Assembly (NCBI GenBank): GCA_016794595.1
Contig: JAEUJN010000004.1
Location: 1 to 64,000, forward strand
Direction of reading: 5' to 3'
DNA from: Kineosporiaceae bacterium
GTDB taxonomy: Bacteria > Actinomycetota > Actinomycetes > Actinomycetales > Kineosporiaceae
DNA: 64,000 nucleotides
Shown: positions 1 to 8,812 of the stretch, one piece after another
Layout of the letters: every line of letters starts with the position of its first letter
How positions within the stretch are numbered: the first letter of the stretch is position 1
Notes under the pieces: model-generated
Database searches by the model: none
Told to the model about the DNA's origin: nothing
Seen by the model: the letters and a program-made list of their open reading frames with translations, nothing else
Program-made: the position numbers and the translations under genes

Positions 1-1
1 C

Positions 2-280
2 GGCTCGGACGGCTCGGACGGGCAGCGTCACCCGCAGGTCATCGTGGGCAGCGAACCGGTCCGCCTGCGGGGCGAGAACCCCTCGGCGCCAGGGGTTCTC
101 GGACGGGTGACCTCGGGCGGATTCGGCTACACGGTGAACCGTTCGATCGCCTACGCCTACCTGCCGGTCGAGTACGCCAAGCCCGGGACGGCAGTCGAGC
201 TCGACCTGTTCGGGACCTGGGTGCCGGGCACGGTCACCCAGGCCCCGCTGTACGACCCGGAAGGTACTCGGCTCCACTGA
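2..280 (+). CDS. C-terminal end of a dimethylglycine oxidase/GcvT-like protein (5' truncated by window edge)
   Basis: Only the last 92 residues are present; the reading frame is open to the left edge of the window. The segment matches the C-terminal beta-barrel of the aminomethyltransferase (GcvT) fold. Landmarks are GRVTSGGFGYTVNRSIAYAY and a closing PLYDPEG. The tyrosine-rich 'GYTVNRSIAYAYLP' form is closer to FAD-linked dimethylglycine/sarcosine oxidases, which carry a GcvT-like C-terminal half that passes C1 units to tetrahydrofolate, than to the stand-alone glycine-cleavage T protein. The FAD domain would lie outside the window, so this distinction is an inference. Confidence 0.7.
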   Translation, partial: GSDGSDGQRHPQVIVGSEPVRLRGENPSAPGVLGRVTSGGFGYTVNRSIAYAYLPVEYAKPGTAVELDLFGTWVPGTVTQAPLYDPEGTRLH

Positions 281-423
281 GCGACATTCCCCACCCGTTC
301 CCCGCATCCGGGACGTTCGTGACGAACCACCCCCGGGTTCGACCTGCCTGGGGTCGCTCGGGGGGACGGGCCGGTGCGGCCCGCCGCGAGCGGGACACAG
401 TCGTCCCGAGAAGTGGGGACGTC

Positions 424-3400
424 GTGACATCCGGGGACGCCGAGAGCGATCTCGACCCATCGGGGTCGGCACCCGCGGCGCTGCCCGACCCGGCATCGCC
501 CGAGGAGTGGACCGCCCTGCTCCGCGCCCTCCAGGACCGCTCGGGTCTGTCCGTCCGTGACCTGGCCCGCCGCACCCGGGCGCCGTCCAGCACCATCGGT
601 GGCTACCTGTCCGGTCGCCATCTGCCCACCCCGGCACACCGCGACCTGACCGATCGGCTGCTCACCGAACTCGGCGTCGAGCCGGCTCGGCGCGCCCGCC
701 TGCTGGACGCCCTCGCTCGGTTGCGCCGGGCCACCACCCGGCCGAGCACCGGGCCGGCGCCGTATCGCGGCCTGGCCGGCTACACGATCGAGGACGCCGA
801 GTGGTTCGTCGGCCGCGAGGAGGCCACCCACCGGCTGCTCGAGCTGGTGCGCCGCGACCCGCGGGATGTGGTCGTGGTGGTCGGGCCCTCCGGCTCGGGC
901 AAGTCCTCGCTGCTGCACGCCGGCCTGGCCGCGGCGCTGGCCGCCGAGGGCTGGGCGGTGCACACGCTGACCCCCGGCGCCACCCCGGTCGAGGCACTGG
1001 CAGCGGTGGGGTCCAGGCTCGCCGAGGACGCCGGCCCCCCGAGTCCAGCCCCCGAGAGTGCACCGGCCCCCGACCGGGCACCCGCCACCCTGGTGGTCAT
1101 CGACCAGCTCGAGGAGCTGTGGACCCAGCACACCGGGGACTCGGAGGTGCACGCCGTCCTGCGGACGGTGCACCGGCTGGCGGCCCGCCCCTGGGTCGTG
1201 GTGGCCGCCGGACTGCGCGCCGACTTCTACTCTCGCGCCCTGGCCGACGCCGACCTGGCCCGCTCCCTGCAGACCAGTCAGGTGGTGCTGGGGCCGATGG
1301 TGGCCGCCGACCTGGTGCGCGCGATCACCGAGCCGGCCACCCGGGCCGGGGTGCAGGTCGAGCCCGGCCTGGTCGAGGTGCTGCTGCGTGATCTCGCCCC
1401 CCACGGTGAGCGGGCGGACGGGGGCGCCCACGACCCGGGCGCCCTGCCCTTGCTGGGGTATGCGCTGTTGCAGACCTGGCAGCGCGGGGGCAGACACCGG
1501 TTGACCCTGGCCGACTATCGGGCCAGCGGTGGCATCGCCCAGGCCGTCGCCGCGGCGGCCGAGGCCGCCCACTCCGCCACCGACACCGACACCCCCACCG
1601 ACACCGACACCCCCACCCGCACCGGCCCTCACCCCGCAGAGGTCCCGGCAGAGCTCGAGCGGACCACCCGGCGGATCTTCGGCCGCCTGGTCTCGGTCGC
1701 CGAGGACACTGCCGACACCCGGCGCCGGGTCAGCCGGGACGAGCTCGAGGACCTCGGACCGGCAGCCGCCGACATCCTGGAGCGGTTCATCCACGCCCGG
1801 CTGCTCACCGCGGACACCGACCGGGTCGAGATCACCCATGAGGCCCTCCTGGTCGCCTGGCCGCGGCTGCGGGGCTGGCTGGACGCCGACCGGGCAGCCC
1901 TGCTGGCCCAGCACCGGATCACCGAGTCCGCTCGGCACTGGCGCGAGGCGGGCTGCGACCCGGAGTTGCTGCCCCGCGGCGGCGTCCTGGTGCTCGCCCG
2001 CGAACTGCTCGCCGACGCCGACCGGTGGGCCGCCCTCACCGCCCCGGAGCGCGAGTACGTGCTGGCCGGCGAGCACGCCCACGAGGACCGGGTCCGCGAG
2101 CGGCGGCGGCGCACCCGGCGCCTGCAGGCGGTCGCCGCCGTCCTGACCGCGACCCTGATCGCGGTTGCCGGGCTGGCCGGGTACGCCCGGCACCTGCAGG
2201 GGCAGGCCCAGGACCAGCGCGACCAGGCACTGTCCCGCCAGCTCGCCGAGGCCGCCAACCGCCTGCGCTCGGTCGATCCGGGCCTGGCCGCGCAGTTCGC
2301 CCTGCTCGGGTACCGCTCGGCGGACACCACCGAGGCCCGCTCGGCCCTGCTCGACACCACCGCGAGCCCACTCGCCCGCCGGCTGACCGGCCCGGGTGGG
2401 CCCGCCGCGGCCGCGATCAGCGGGGACGGCCGGCCGCTGGCCGCCGCCGGCGACCGGGGCGGTCTGGCCCTGTGGCGCATCCCCGGCCCCGGGCAGCGCC
2501 CCGTCGCGGACCGGCCGGTGATCGCCGCCCAGGAGGAGCCGCTCTACACGGTCGCCGTGAGTCCGGACGGCTCCCTGGTGGCCGCGGCGGGCGGGTTCTC
2601 CGGCCTGGTCCACGTGTGGGAGACCACCCAGCCGGGGTCCCCGCGCGAGCTGGCGGGGATCGAGATCCCCGGTCTCGGCGTCCTGGCCCTGACCTTCAGC
2701 GCCGACGGCCGCTGGCTGGCTGCGGCGGGCTCCGGCGAGACCGGTGGCGCGGTGCACGTCTGGCGGCGCGACGGCACCGCCTTCCGCGCCGTGCACCTGC
2801 CGATGCCCGACGAGCGCGAGCCCGGGAGCACCGACCCCCCACGAGCGCGCGGGATGCAGGCGGTCGCCTTCAGCCCGGACGGCACGGTGCTCGCCGCGGG
2901 CGGCGAGGGCGGCGTGGTGTACCGCTGGTCGCTGCGCGCCCCCGAGGGCGCGGCGTCCGCCGTCGAGCCGGCGCTGACGGGACCGGACGGACCGACCGGC
3001 ACCGTGACCTCGCTCGCCTTCGCCCCGAGCGGTCGTGAACTCGCGGCCGGCAGCAAGGATCAGAGCGTCTACCTGTGGTCGCTGACCGGCCCCTCGGCGG
3101 CGCCGGCCGGCCCCACCCGCACCCTGACCGGCGCGCGCAGCTGGGTGAACGCGATCACCTACAGCCCGGACGGCGCCACCCTGGTCGCGGGCGGTTCCGA
3201 CTCCCGCCTGCGCTGGTACGAACTGGCCGGCGGCACCGTCTTCGCCGAGGTGGCCCAGCCCGGGCCGATCACCGCCGCAGTGCACGCCCCGGACGGCACC
3301 ACCGTGATCACGGCTTGTGCCGACGGGCTGGTGCGCCAGTGGTCCCTGCCGCTGCCCCGCGGGCCGATGACCGCTCGGAGCACCTTCTCCCTGGCCTACA

Positions 3401-4413
3401 CCGGGCCGGACCGGCTGCTGGCGGTCTCCAGCCGCGATGCCCTGCGCGCGTTCGACACCGCCACCGGCATGAGGCCCTTGGCTCCCGCCCTGCACGCCGG
3501 GGACGGCACACCCGGGAGCGTCGGGTTCGCCGGCACCGTGCTGCCCAACCCGTACAACGACGTCGTCCTGGCCACCGGGCGCACCGGCCTGAGCTGGCTG
3601 CACCGCCGCGCCGCCGCGGGCACCCTGACCCCGATCGGCCCGCTCCCGCAGCAGCAGACCACGATCATCCAGACCGGCACCTTCGCCGGGAAGGGCACCG
3701 TGGTCTACACCGCGGACGACAGCTCCACCCTTCAGGTCACCGACATCACCGACCCGACCGCACCGCGCGCCGTCGGGGAGCCCCTGGCCACCGACGGCGT
3801 CCTCTACATGACGACCACCGCGCCGAACGACGCGATCATGGCCAGCGGCACCGGCACCACCGGGCTGGTCCAGCTGTGGGACCTCTCCGACCCCCGCCAC
3901 CCGCGGGTGCTCGCAGCGGCCCCCGAGCAGGGCGCCCCGCGGCTGCAGGTCTACGGGCTGGCGTTCTCGCCCGACGGCACCACCCTGGCGGTCGGGTCCG
4001 CGGACGGCACGCTGCGCCTGCTCGACGTCCGTGACCCGCGCGCGCCGCGCTGGCTCGGAGCACCGGTGACCGGAGCGGGCGGGTACGTCTACGCCGTCCA
4101 CTACAGCGCCGACGGCCGCCGCGTGGCGACGGCAGCCGGGGACGGCGTGGTGCGGGTGTACGACACCAGCGGCCCCACCCTCCACCTGCTGGCGAGCCTG
4201 ACCGCGATGGCGCCGGAAGCGGTCTACGCCGTGGCGCTGCACCCCTCCGGCACCCGGCTGGTGGCGGGCGGCTCGACCGAGGCGATCGTCGGCTGGGACC
4301 TCGATCCCGAGCGGGCGGCGTCCCGGGCGTGCACGTGGCTGGGCGATCCCGTCGCACCCGAGGAGTGGGCCCGCTACCTGCCGAGCGTCCCCTACAGCCG
4401 GCCGTGCCCGTGA
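424..4413 (+). CDS. HTH-nSTAND1 NTPase with C-terminal WD40 repeats
   Basis: The 1329-residue protein begins with a Xre-like helix-turn-helix (about residues 20-75, with LSVRDLARRT). A STAND-type P-loop NTPase follows: Walker A GPSGSGKSS near residue 154 and Walker B LVVIDQLEELW near 222. One transmembrane helix lies near residues 567-590 (AVLTATLIAVAGLAGYA). About 700 residues of WD40-type repeats follow, with recurring 'FSPDGT.LA.G..DG' blades. STAND proteins are signal-sensing ATPases that oligomerise on ligand binding; some act in bacterial defence or conflict. The GTG at 424 is chosen because the HTH begins soon after it and a GTGGGGA stretch precedes it. A GTG at 319 would add 35 low-complexity residues. 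A short Asp-Thr-Pro repeat sits near residues 386-400. No partner gene is adjacent, so the effector role is unknown. Confidence 0.8.
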   Translation: MTSGDAESDLDPSGSAPAALPDPASPEEWTALLRALQDRSGLSVRDLARRTRAPSSTIGGYLSGRHLPTPAHRDLTDRLLTELGVEPARRARLLDALARLRRATTRPSTGPAPYRGLAGYTIEDAEWFVGREEATHRLLELVRRDPRDVVVVVGPSGSGKSSLLHAGLAAALAAEGWAVHTLTPGATPVEALAAVGSRLAEDAGPPSPAPESAPAPDRAPATLVVIDQLEELWTQHTGDSEVHAVLRTVHRLAARPWVVVAAGLRADFYSRALADADLARSLQTSQVVLGPMVAADLVRAITEPATRAGVQVEPGLVEVLLRDLAPHGERADGGAHDPGALPLLGYALLQTWQRGGRHRLTLADYRASGGIAQAVAAAAEAAHSATDTDTPTDTDTPTRTGPHPAEVPAELERTTRRIFGRLVSVAEDTADTRRRVSRDELEDLGPAAADILERFIHARLLTADTDRVEITHEALLVAWPRLRGWLDADRAALLAQHRITESARHWREAGCDPELLPRGGVLVLARELLADADRWAALTAPEREYVLAGEHAHEDRVRERRRRTRRLQAVAAVLTATLIAVAGLAGYARHLQGQAQDQRDQALSRQLAEAANRLRSVDPGLAAQFALLGYRSADTTEARSALLDTTASPLARRLTGPGGPAAAAISGDGRPLAAAGDRGGLALWRIPGPGQRPVADRPVIAAQEEPLYTVAVSPDGSLVAAAGGFSGLVHVWETTQPGSPRELAGIEIPGLGVLALTFSADGRWLAAAGSGETGGAVHVWRRDGTAFRAVHLPMPDEREPGSTDPPRARGMQAVAFSPDGTVLAAGGEGGVVYRWSLRAPEGAASAVEPALTGPDGPTGTVTSLAFAPSGRELAAGSKDQSVYLWSLTGPSAAPAGPTRTLTGARSWVNAITYSPDGATLVAGGSDSRLRWYELAGGTVFAEVAQPGPITAAVHAPDGTTVITACADGLVRQWSLPLPRGPMTARSTFSLAYTGPDRLLAVSSRDALRAFDTATGMRPLAPALHAGDGTPGSVGFAGTVLPNPYNDVVLATGRTGLSWLHRRAAAGTLTPIGPLPQQQTTIIQTGTFAGKGTVVYTADDSSTLQVTDITDPTAPRAVGEPLATDGVLYMTTTAPNDAIMASGTGTTGLVQLWDLSDPRHPRVLAAAPEQGAPRLQVYGLAFSPDGTTLAVGSADGTLRLLDVRDPRAPRWLGAPVTGAGGYVYAVHYSADGRRVATAAGDGVVRVYDTSGPTLHLLASLTAMAPEAVYAVALHPSGTRLVAGGSTEAIVGWDLDPERAASRACTWLGDPVAPEEWARYLPSVPYSRPCP

Positions 4414-4435
4414 TCAGTGGCTCGCGGCGACAGGG

Positions 4436-4963
4436 TCAGAGCGCCCCGCCGGCCACGGCGGGCGCGCCGGGGTCGACGACGTTCTGGCCGGTGGACTCCC
4501 GGGCCAGGAAGTCCTCGATCGCGAACCAGTCCTGACCGGCCCTGGTCGCGATCGCCAGCAGGGTCGACATCGAGGCGACCTCCTCGACCTGCTCCTTGAC
4601 GAACCAGAGCATGAACTGTTCGCCCAGCACGTCGTCGTCCGCGCGGGCCGCGCGGAAGAGCTGCTGGATCTGCTCGGTCACCGTGCGTTCCTGCGCCGTG
4701 GCCAGCTCGAGCAGGTCGGCCGGCTGGCCGAACTCGTTCCGGACGGCGTCAACGCCGGGGATCTGCACGGGCAGGTCGCGGTCGATCAGGTACCGCACCA
4801 TCATCATCGCGTGATTGCGCTCCTCGACCGACTGGCGGTAGAAGTGCCCTGCCAGCTGCGGCAGGTCGTGGGCGTCGAACCAGACGGCGAGGGCCACGTA
4901 CTGCTGGCTGGCCGTGAACTCGTGGCGGATCTGCTCGCGCAGCAGCGGGACGAAGCGGGTCAT
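4436..4963 (-). CDS. bfrB: Ferritin, BfrB-like non-heme iron storage protein
   Basis: This 175-residue four-helix ferritin oxidises Fe(II) and stores it as a mineral core in a 24-mer cage. Conserved ferroxidase segments are visible: HEFTASQQYVALAVWFD, then SVEERNHAMMMVRYL (Glu and His ligands) and EQFMLWFVKEQVEE. The sequence closely follows mycobacterial BfrB (DLPVQIPGVDAVRNEF, EQ.ERTVTEQI). The start is the ATG giving MTRFVPLLREQI; the frame is open further upstream but reads as low-complexity Arg/Gly/Pro. The gene converges on the STAND gene with 22 bp between stops. No IdeR-type iron box was seen in the divergent upstream gap. Confidence 0.93.
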   Translation of the reverse strand: MTRFVPLLREQIRHEFTASQQYVALAVWFDAHDLPQLAGHFYRQSVEERNHAMMMVRYLIDRDLPVQIPGVDAVRNEFGQPADLLELATAQERTVTEQIQQLFRAARADDDVLGEQFMLWFVKEQVEEVASMSTLLAIATRAGQDWFAIEDFLARESTGQNVVDPGAPAVAGGAL

Positions 4964-5364
4964 GAGCGGCCAGCGTAGGGGCGGCCGCCGACGGAACCGA
5001 CCGGGCCGACCGCGGGGCCGGGTCGTTCGGGGCGAACCCGGCCCCGCGGCGGCGCGGCGGCCACCGCGACCCGCGGCCACGATCAGTTCCCTCCGGCGAG
5101 GCCTGGGCGCGGTGCCGCCCCCCGGGCCGACAGGTGTCGGACCCCCCCAGCCGGCACCTGCCGCCCCCCACTCGGACGGCGCTGTGAGCGCCAGTCTGTT
5201 CGACCTGACCACCGCGATCACGCCACCCGGCAGACTCCGTACGGGTCCGGACGCGGATGCTCCGTCGCGAGCGACCGGCCGGCGTCCGAGATCGTCCGGG
5301 ACAGCCTCGACCCCGTGACCCACCTGACTTCCCCGACCGGCTGCGGGTGCCTAGATTCGCGGGT
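4964..5364. other. Divergent intergenic region, no gene seen
   Basis: About 400 bp separate the divergent ferritin and acyl-CoA synthetase genes. Both strands contain only low-complexity Arg/Pro/Gly-type open frames. The region should hold both promoters, but I could not identify a convincing -10/-35 pair or an iron-regulator palindrome. Confidence 0.6.
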
Positions 5365-7005
5365 ATGGCTGCCAGCGACTTCGAGAGTCTGGACCGCAAC
5401 CGCGCGAATCACGCGCCGCTGACCCCTCTGGTGTTCCTCGACTGGAGCGCGGACGTCTACCCCGACCGGCTCGCGGTGGTGCACGGCGCTCGTCGCTACA
5501 CGTGGGCGCAGACCCGCGAGCGGTGCCGCCGATTGGCGGCCGCGCTGATCGACCGGGGAGTCGGCCGCGGTGACGCCGTCGCCGTCCTGCTGCCCAACAT
5601 CCCCGAGATGGTCGAGGCCCACTTCGGCGTCCCGCTCGCCGGTGCGGTGCTCACCCCGATCAACACCCGCCTGGACGCCGCGACCATCCGCTACATCCTC
5701 GGCCACAGCGAGGCCAAGGTGCTGATCGTCGACCGGGCCCTGGCCGGGGTGGCCGCACAGGCGCTGAGCGGACTCGACACGCCGCCGCTGGTGGTCGACG
5801 TCGACGACAGCGAGTACTCCGGCCCGGGGGTGCGGATCGGCGCGGTCGAGTACGAACACCTGCTGGCCGCCACCAGCCCGCTGTCCGGGCGCACCGAGCC
5901 GGACGAGGAATGGCAGGCGATCGCCCTCAACTACACCTCTGGGACCACCGGGCTCCCCAAAGGCGTGGTCTATCACCACCGGGGCGCCTACCTGAACGCG
6001 GTGGGCAACATCCTCACCTGGGGTATGCCGAGGCACTCGGTCTATCTGTGGACCTTGCCGATGTTCCACTGCAACGGCTGGTGTTTCCCGTGGACCATGG
6101 CGGCCAACGCAGGCACCAACGTCTGCCTGCGCGTGGTGGACGCCGCCACCGTGCTGGGCCTGATCCGCGACGAGCGGGTGACCCACTTCTGCGGGGCCCC
6201 GGTGGTGCACAGCATGCTGCTGGACGCCCCGGCCGAGCTGCGCGAGTCGATCGACCACCGGGTCCAGGCCATGATCGCCGCAGCCCCGCCACCGGCCTCG
6301 ACCATCGAGGGCATGGAGCGGATGGGGGTCGAGCTGACCCATGTCTACGGGCTGACCGAGGTCTACGGACCGGCCACCGTCTGCGCCAAACAGCCCCAGT
6401 GGGGCGACCTGGACCTGCACGACCAGGCGCGGCTCAACGGCCGCCAGGGGGTGCGCTACCTGCTCCAGGACGCGATGACGGTGCTCGACCCGGCCACCGG
6501 CCAGGAGGTGCCGGCCGACGGGGAAGCCATGGGCGAGATCGTCTTCCGCGGCAACATCACCATGAAGGGCTACTTCAAGGACCCGGCCGCCACGGCGTCC
6601 GCCTTCGCCGGGGACTGGTTCCACACCGGAGACCTGGCGGTCAAGGACCCCGACGGGTACGTGAAGATCCGCGACCGGGCCAAGGACGTGATCATCTCCG
6701 GCGGGGAGAACATCTCCTCGGTCGAGGTCGAGGACGCCCTCTACGCCCACCCCGCCGTGGCCTTCGTCGGCGTGGTGGCGCGGCCGGACCCGAAGTGGGG
6801 CGAGACCCCCCAGGCGTTCGTCGAGCTCAAGGCCGGCCGGGACGACGTCACCGAGGCCGACCTGATCGAGCACTGCCGCGGCATCCTGCCGGGCTTCAAG
6901 ATCCCCCGGTCGGTGGTCTTCGGGGAGATCCCGAAGACGTCCACCGGAAAGATCCAGAAGCACCTGTTGCGCGAGCGGGCCAACTCCACCGCGTCCTTCG
7001 ACTGA
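5365..7005 (+). CDS. Acyl-CoA synthetase (AMP-dependent ligase)
   Basis: This 546-residue ANL-superfamily enzyme adenylates a carboxylic acid with ATP and transfers it to CoA. The P-loop motif YTSGTTGLPKGVVYHH lies near residue 190. YGLTEVYGP is the adenine-site motif, VKIRDRAKDVIISGGENIS the hinge and core A8 region, and PKTSTGKIQK carries the C-terminal catalytic lysine. The overall pattern (MFHCNGWCFPW, GGENISSVEVED) resembles the medium-chain acyl-activating enzymes often labelled FadD or AAE; the substrate is not predictable. The ATG start gives MAASDFESLDRN. The stop lies 12 bp before the crotonase-family gene, so the two are probably co-transcribed. Confidence 0.92.
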   Translation: MAASDFESLDRNRANHAPLTPLVFLDWSADVYPDRLAVVHGARRYTWAQTRERCRRLAAALIDRGVGRGDAVAVLLPNIPEMVEAHFGVPLAGAVLTPINTRLDAATIRYILGHSEAKVLIVDRALAGVAAQALSGLDTPPLVVDVDDSEYSGPGVRIGAVEYEHLLAATSPLSGRTEPDEEWQAIALNYTSGTTGLPKGVVYHHRGAYLNAVGNILTWGMPRHSVYLWTLPMFHCNGWCFPWTMAANAGTNVCLRVVDAATVLGLIRDERVTHFCGAPVVHSMLLDAPAELRESIDHRVQAMIAAAPPPASTIEGMERMGVELTHVYGLTEVYGPATVCAKQPQWGDLDLHDQARLNGRQGVRYLLQDAMTVLDPATGQEVPADGEAMGEIVFRGNITMKGYFKDPAATASAFAGDWFHTGDLAVKDPDGYVKIRDRAKDVIISGGENISSVEVEDALYAHPAVAFVGVVARPDPKWGETPQAFVELKAGRDDVTEADLIEHCRGILPGFKIPRSVVFGEIPKTSTGKIQKHLLRERANSTASFD

Positions 7006-7017
7006 AGGGGACCCCTC

Positions 7018-7863
7018 GTGACGACCACTGACACCACTGACACCGCTGACACCGCCTCCGGCGACCCGCTGGTGCTGCGCTCCACCGACGCGCGGGGCGT
7101 CGTCCGGATCACCCTGAACGCCGGTGCCCGGTACAACCCGCTCAGCCGGGCGATGATCGCCGCGTTGCGCGCGGCAATCGATGCCGTGGCCGCGGACGAC
7201 GCGGCCCGGGTGGTGGTGCTCTCGGGCGCCGGGCGGGGGTTCAGCGCGGGCCACGACCTGGCCGAGATGGGCGCCCATGCCGGGCCGGACGGCGGACCGG
7301 ACCAGAGGGCGTGGCAGCAGGCCCTGTTCACCGAGTGCAACGCGTTGATGGAGGCGCTGCCCGCCCTGGGCCAGCCGGTGATCGCCCAGGTGCACGGCAT
7401 CGCGACCGCCGCCGGCTGCCAGCTGGCCGCGATGTGCGATCTGGTGGTCGCGGCCGAGGGGGCCCGGTTCGCGCTCCCGGGGGTGAACGTGGGCATCTTC
7501 TGCTCGACCCCCGCGGTGGCGGTCGCCCGCAAGGTGGGACGCGCCCGGGCGATGGAGCTGCTGCTCACCGGGGCACCGATCGACGCGGCCACGGCGCTCG
7601 ACTGGGGGCTGGTCAACCGCGTGGTCGCCGCCGAGGAGCTCGAGGCCGCCGTTGACCAGCTGGCGGCGTCCATCGCTGCCCGTCCCGGCCCGGTGATCGT
7701 CGGCGGCAAGCGCGCCTTCTACACCCAGATCGAGCAGGGGCTCGGCGAGGCCTACGCGACGGCGGGGTGCGCGATGGTCGAGGACCTGTCCGGGATCGAC
7801 GCCCCCGAGGGCATCGCCGCCTTCCTCGCCAAGCGGGTGCCGATCTGGCCCTCGGCACGCTGA
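7018..7863 (+). CDS. Enoyl-CoA hydratase/isomerase-family protein lacking both catalytic glutamates
   Basis: This 281-residue crotonase-fold protein has an AGRGFSAGHDL oxyanion-hole segment and a GIATAAGCQLAAMCD core helix. In true enoyl-CoA hydratases, glutamates in GGGCELA and in the following 'PE' turn, 20 residues apart, activate water. Here those positions are Gln135 (CQLAAMCD) and Gly155 (ALPGVNVGIF). This matches the ECHDC3-like branch, so a standard hydratase reaction is unlikely. The GTG start follows GAAGGGGA. The N terminus is a short Thr-Asp repeat (TTTDTTDTADT). It lies 12 bp after the acyl-CoA synthetase and probably acts on the same acyl-CoA pool. Confidence 0.88.
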   Translation: MTTTDTTDTADTASGDPLVLRSTDARGVVRITLNAGARYNPLSRAMIAALRAAIDAVAADDAARVVVLSGAGRGFSAGHDLAEMGAHAGPDGGPDQRAWQQALFTECNALMEALPALGQPVIAQVHGIATAAGCQLAAMCDLVVAAEGARFALPGVNVGIFCSTPAVAVARKVGRARAMELLLTGAPIDAATALDWGLVNRVVAAEELEAAVDQLAASIAARPGPVIVGGKRAFYTQIEQGLGEAYATAGCAMVEDLSGIDAPEGIAAFLAKRVPIWPSAR

Positions 7864-7892
7864 CCTCCCGACCGCCCCCTCCCCACCTGCCA

Positions 7893-8001
7893 CCCAACCC
7901 GCTCATGCTCCGCTGCTGACGCCTCATGATCGGACAAATCGCCCACCCGGACTCTCCCCGCGGAGCATCGCCCGTCGGCCGCGGAGCATGAGCAGGTTGG
8001 G
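7893..8001. repeat. Long-arm inverted repeat downstream of crotonase gene
   Basis: The 21-nt arms at 7893-7913 and 7981-8001 are complementary with one mismatch (CCCAACC..GCTCATGCTCCGC). They enclose 67 nt that contain a further CGCGGAGCAT copy. It may act as a terminator or processing hairpin between the acyl-CoA operon and the nickel transporter operon. There is no T-run. Confidence 0.6.
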
Positions 8002-8027
8002 AGGGGTGAGCGTGGGGGTGGGGCTTA

Positions 8028-8044
8028 TTGCGAATCACTTGCAA
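8028..8044 (+). promoter_or_regulatory. Nur (nickel-responsive Fur-family) box
   Basis: TTGCGA-ATCAC-TTGCAA fits the Streptomyces Nur consensus tTGCaa-N5-ttGCAA with a single deviation. It overlaps the -35 element of the promoter for the transporter operon, so Ni-bound Nur would block RNA polymerase. No nur gene is present in the window. Confidence 0.72.
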
Positions 8045-8056
8045 CAAGGTTAGGTT
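8028..8056 (+). promoter_or_regulatory. Predicted sigma-70-type promoter of nikMNQO
   Basis: A -35 TTGCGA at 8028-8033 and a -10 TAGGTT at 8051-8056 are separated by 17 bp. This leaves a leader of about 36 nt before the GTG start of nikM. The -35 lies inside the Nur-like palindrome. Confidence 0.55.
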
Positions 8057-8098
8057 GCTGGAGCTAGGTGACCGCGTCCATGGACCCAGGGGGCCACT

Positions 8099-8812
8099 GT
8101 GCACGTACCCGACGGGTTCATCGACGTCCCCACCTCACTCGGCGCCGGCGTCGTCGCTGCCGGCGCGATCGCCGTCTCGCTCAAGGGCGCCCGGCGCGAG
8201 CTGGACGACCGCACCGCCCCCCTGGCAGGGCTGGTCGCGGCGTTCATCTTCGCGGTCCAGATGCTCAACTTCCCGGTGGCCGCGGGCACCAGCGGCCATC
8301 TGCTGGGCGGGGCACTGGCCGCCGTCCTGGTCGGCCCGTACACGGGGGCGCTCTGTATCGCGGTGGTCCTGCTCGTCCAAGGGCTGTTCTTCGCGGACGG
8401 CGGGCTGACGGCTCTGGGTGTCAACGTCACCGACATGTCGGTGGTCGGCGTCGGGGTCGGTTACCTGGTGTTCCTGGGCCTGGTGCGCATCCTGCCCAAG
8501 ACCCGGTCGGCGGTCGTCGTGGCCTCGGCCGTGGCAGCCTTCGTCTCGGTGCCGGCCGCCGCCGCGGCGTTCACCGGGTTCTACGCCATCGGCGCCACCT
8601 CCTCGGTGCCGGTGGGGACGGTGCTGGGAGCCATGGTGGGGGTGCACCTGCTGATCGGCCTCGGGGAGGCTGCGATCACCGCGGCCACGGTGGCCAGCGT
8701 GATCGGCGTCCGGCCCGATCTGGTCCGCGGCGCGCGGCACCTGCAGGCCCCACTGGATCTGCGGATCACCCCGACCACCCGCCCACTCACCCCGGGAGCC
8801 TTCGATGCCTGA
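8099..8812 (+). CDS. nikM: ECF nickel/cobalt transporter substrate-binding membrane component NikM/CbiM
   Basis: This 237-residue integral membrane S component binds Ni2+ or Co2+ at its N terminus. The start is fixed by function: the mature protein begins Met-His-Val-Pro-Asp-Gly-Phe, and His2 of that conserved MHxPDG motif is a metal ligand. The second ligand histidine is in GTSGHLLGGALAA. Six to seven hydrophobic segments follow. The GTG start lies behind the Nur-box promoter, and the 3' end overlaps nikN by 8 bp. The family transports both nickel and cobalt; the Nur box favours nickel. Confidence 0.92.
   Translation: MHVPDGFIDVPTSLGAGVVAAGAIAVSLKGARRELDDRTAPLAGLVAAFIFAVQMLNFPVAAGTSGHLLGGALAAVLVGPYTGALCIAVVLLVQGLFFADGGLTALGVNVTDMSVVGVGVGYLVFLGLVRILPKTRSAVVVASAVAAFVSVPAAAAAFTGFYAIGATSSVPVGTVLGAMVGVHLLIGLGEAAITAATVASVIGVRPDLVRGARHLQAPLDLRITPTTRPLTPGAFDA

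Noticed and set aside
157-4242. A 1361-codon minus-strand frame opposite the STAND-WD40 gene
   Set aside because: Composition is low-complexity Gly/Arg/Gln and no motif is visible. The plus-strand frame has clear Walker and WD40 motifs.
4964-5364. An IdeR or Fur iron box controlling the ferritin gene
   Set aside because: No TTAGGTTAGGCTAACC-type palindrome, or any other clear palindrome, was found in the gap.
7864-8098. Possible cobalamin riboswitch before the metal transporter operon (a GCCACTG string occurs just before the start)
   Set aside because: No B12 box or the other conserved helices are present in the 235-bp gap, and a Nur-type operator with a promoter explains the regulation better.
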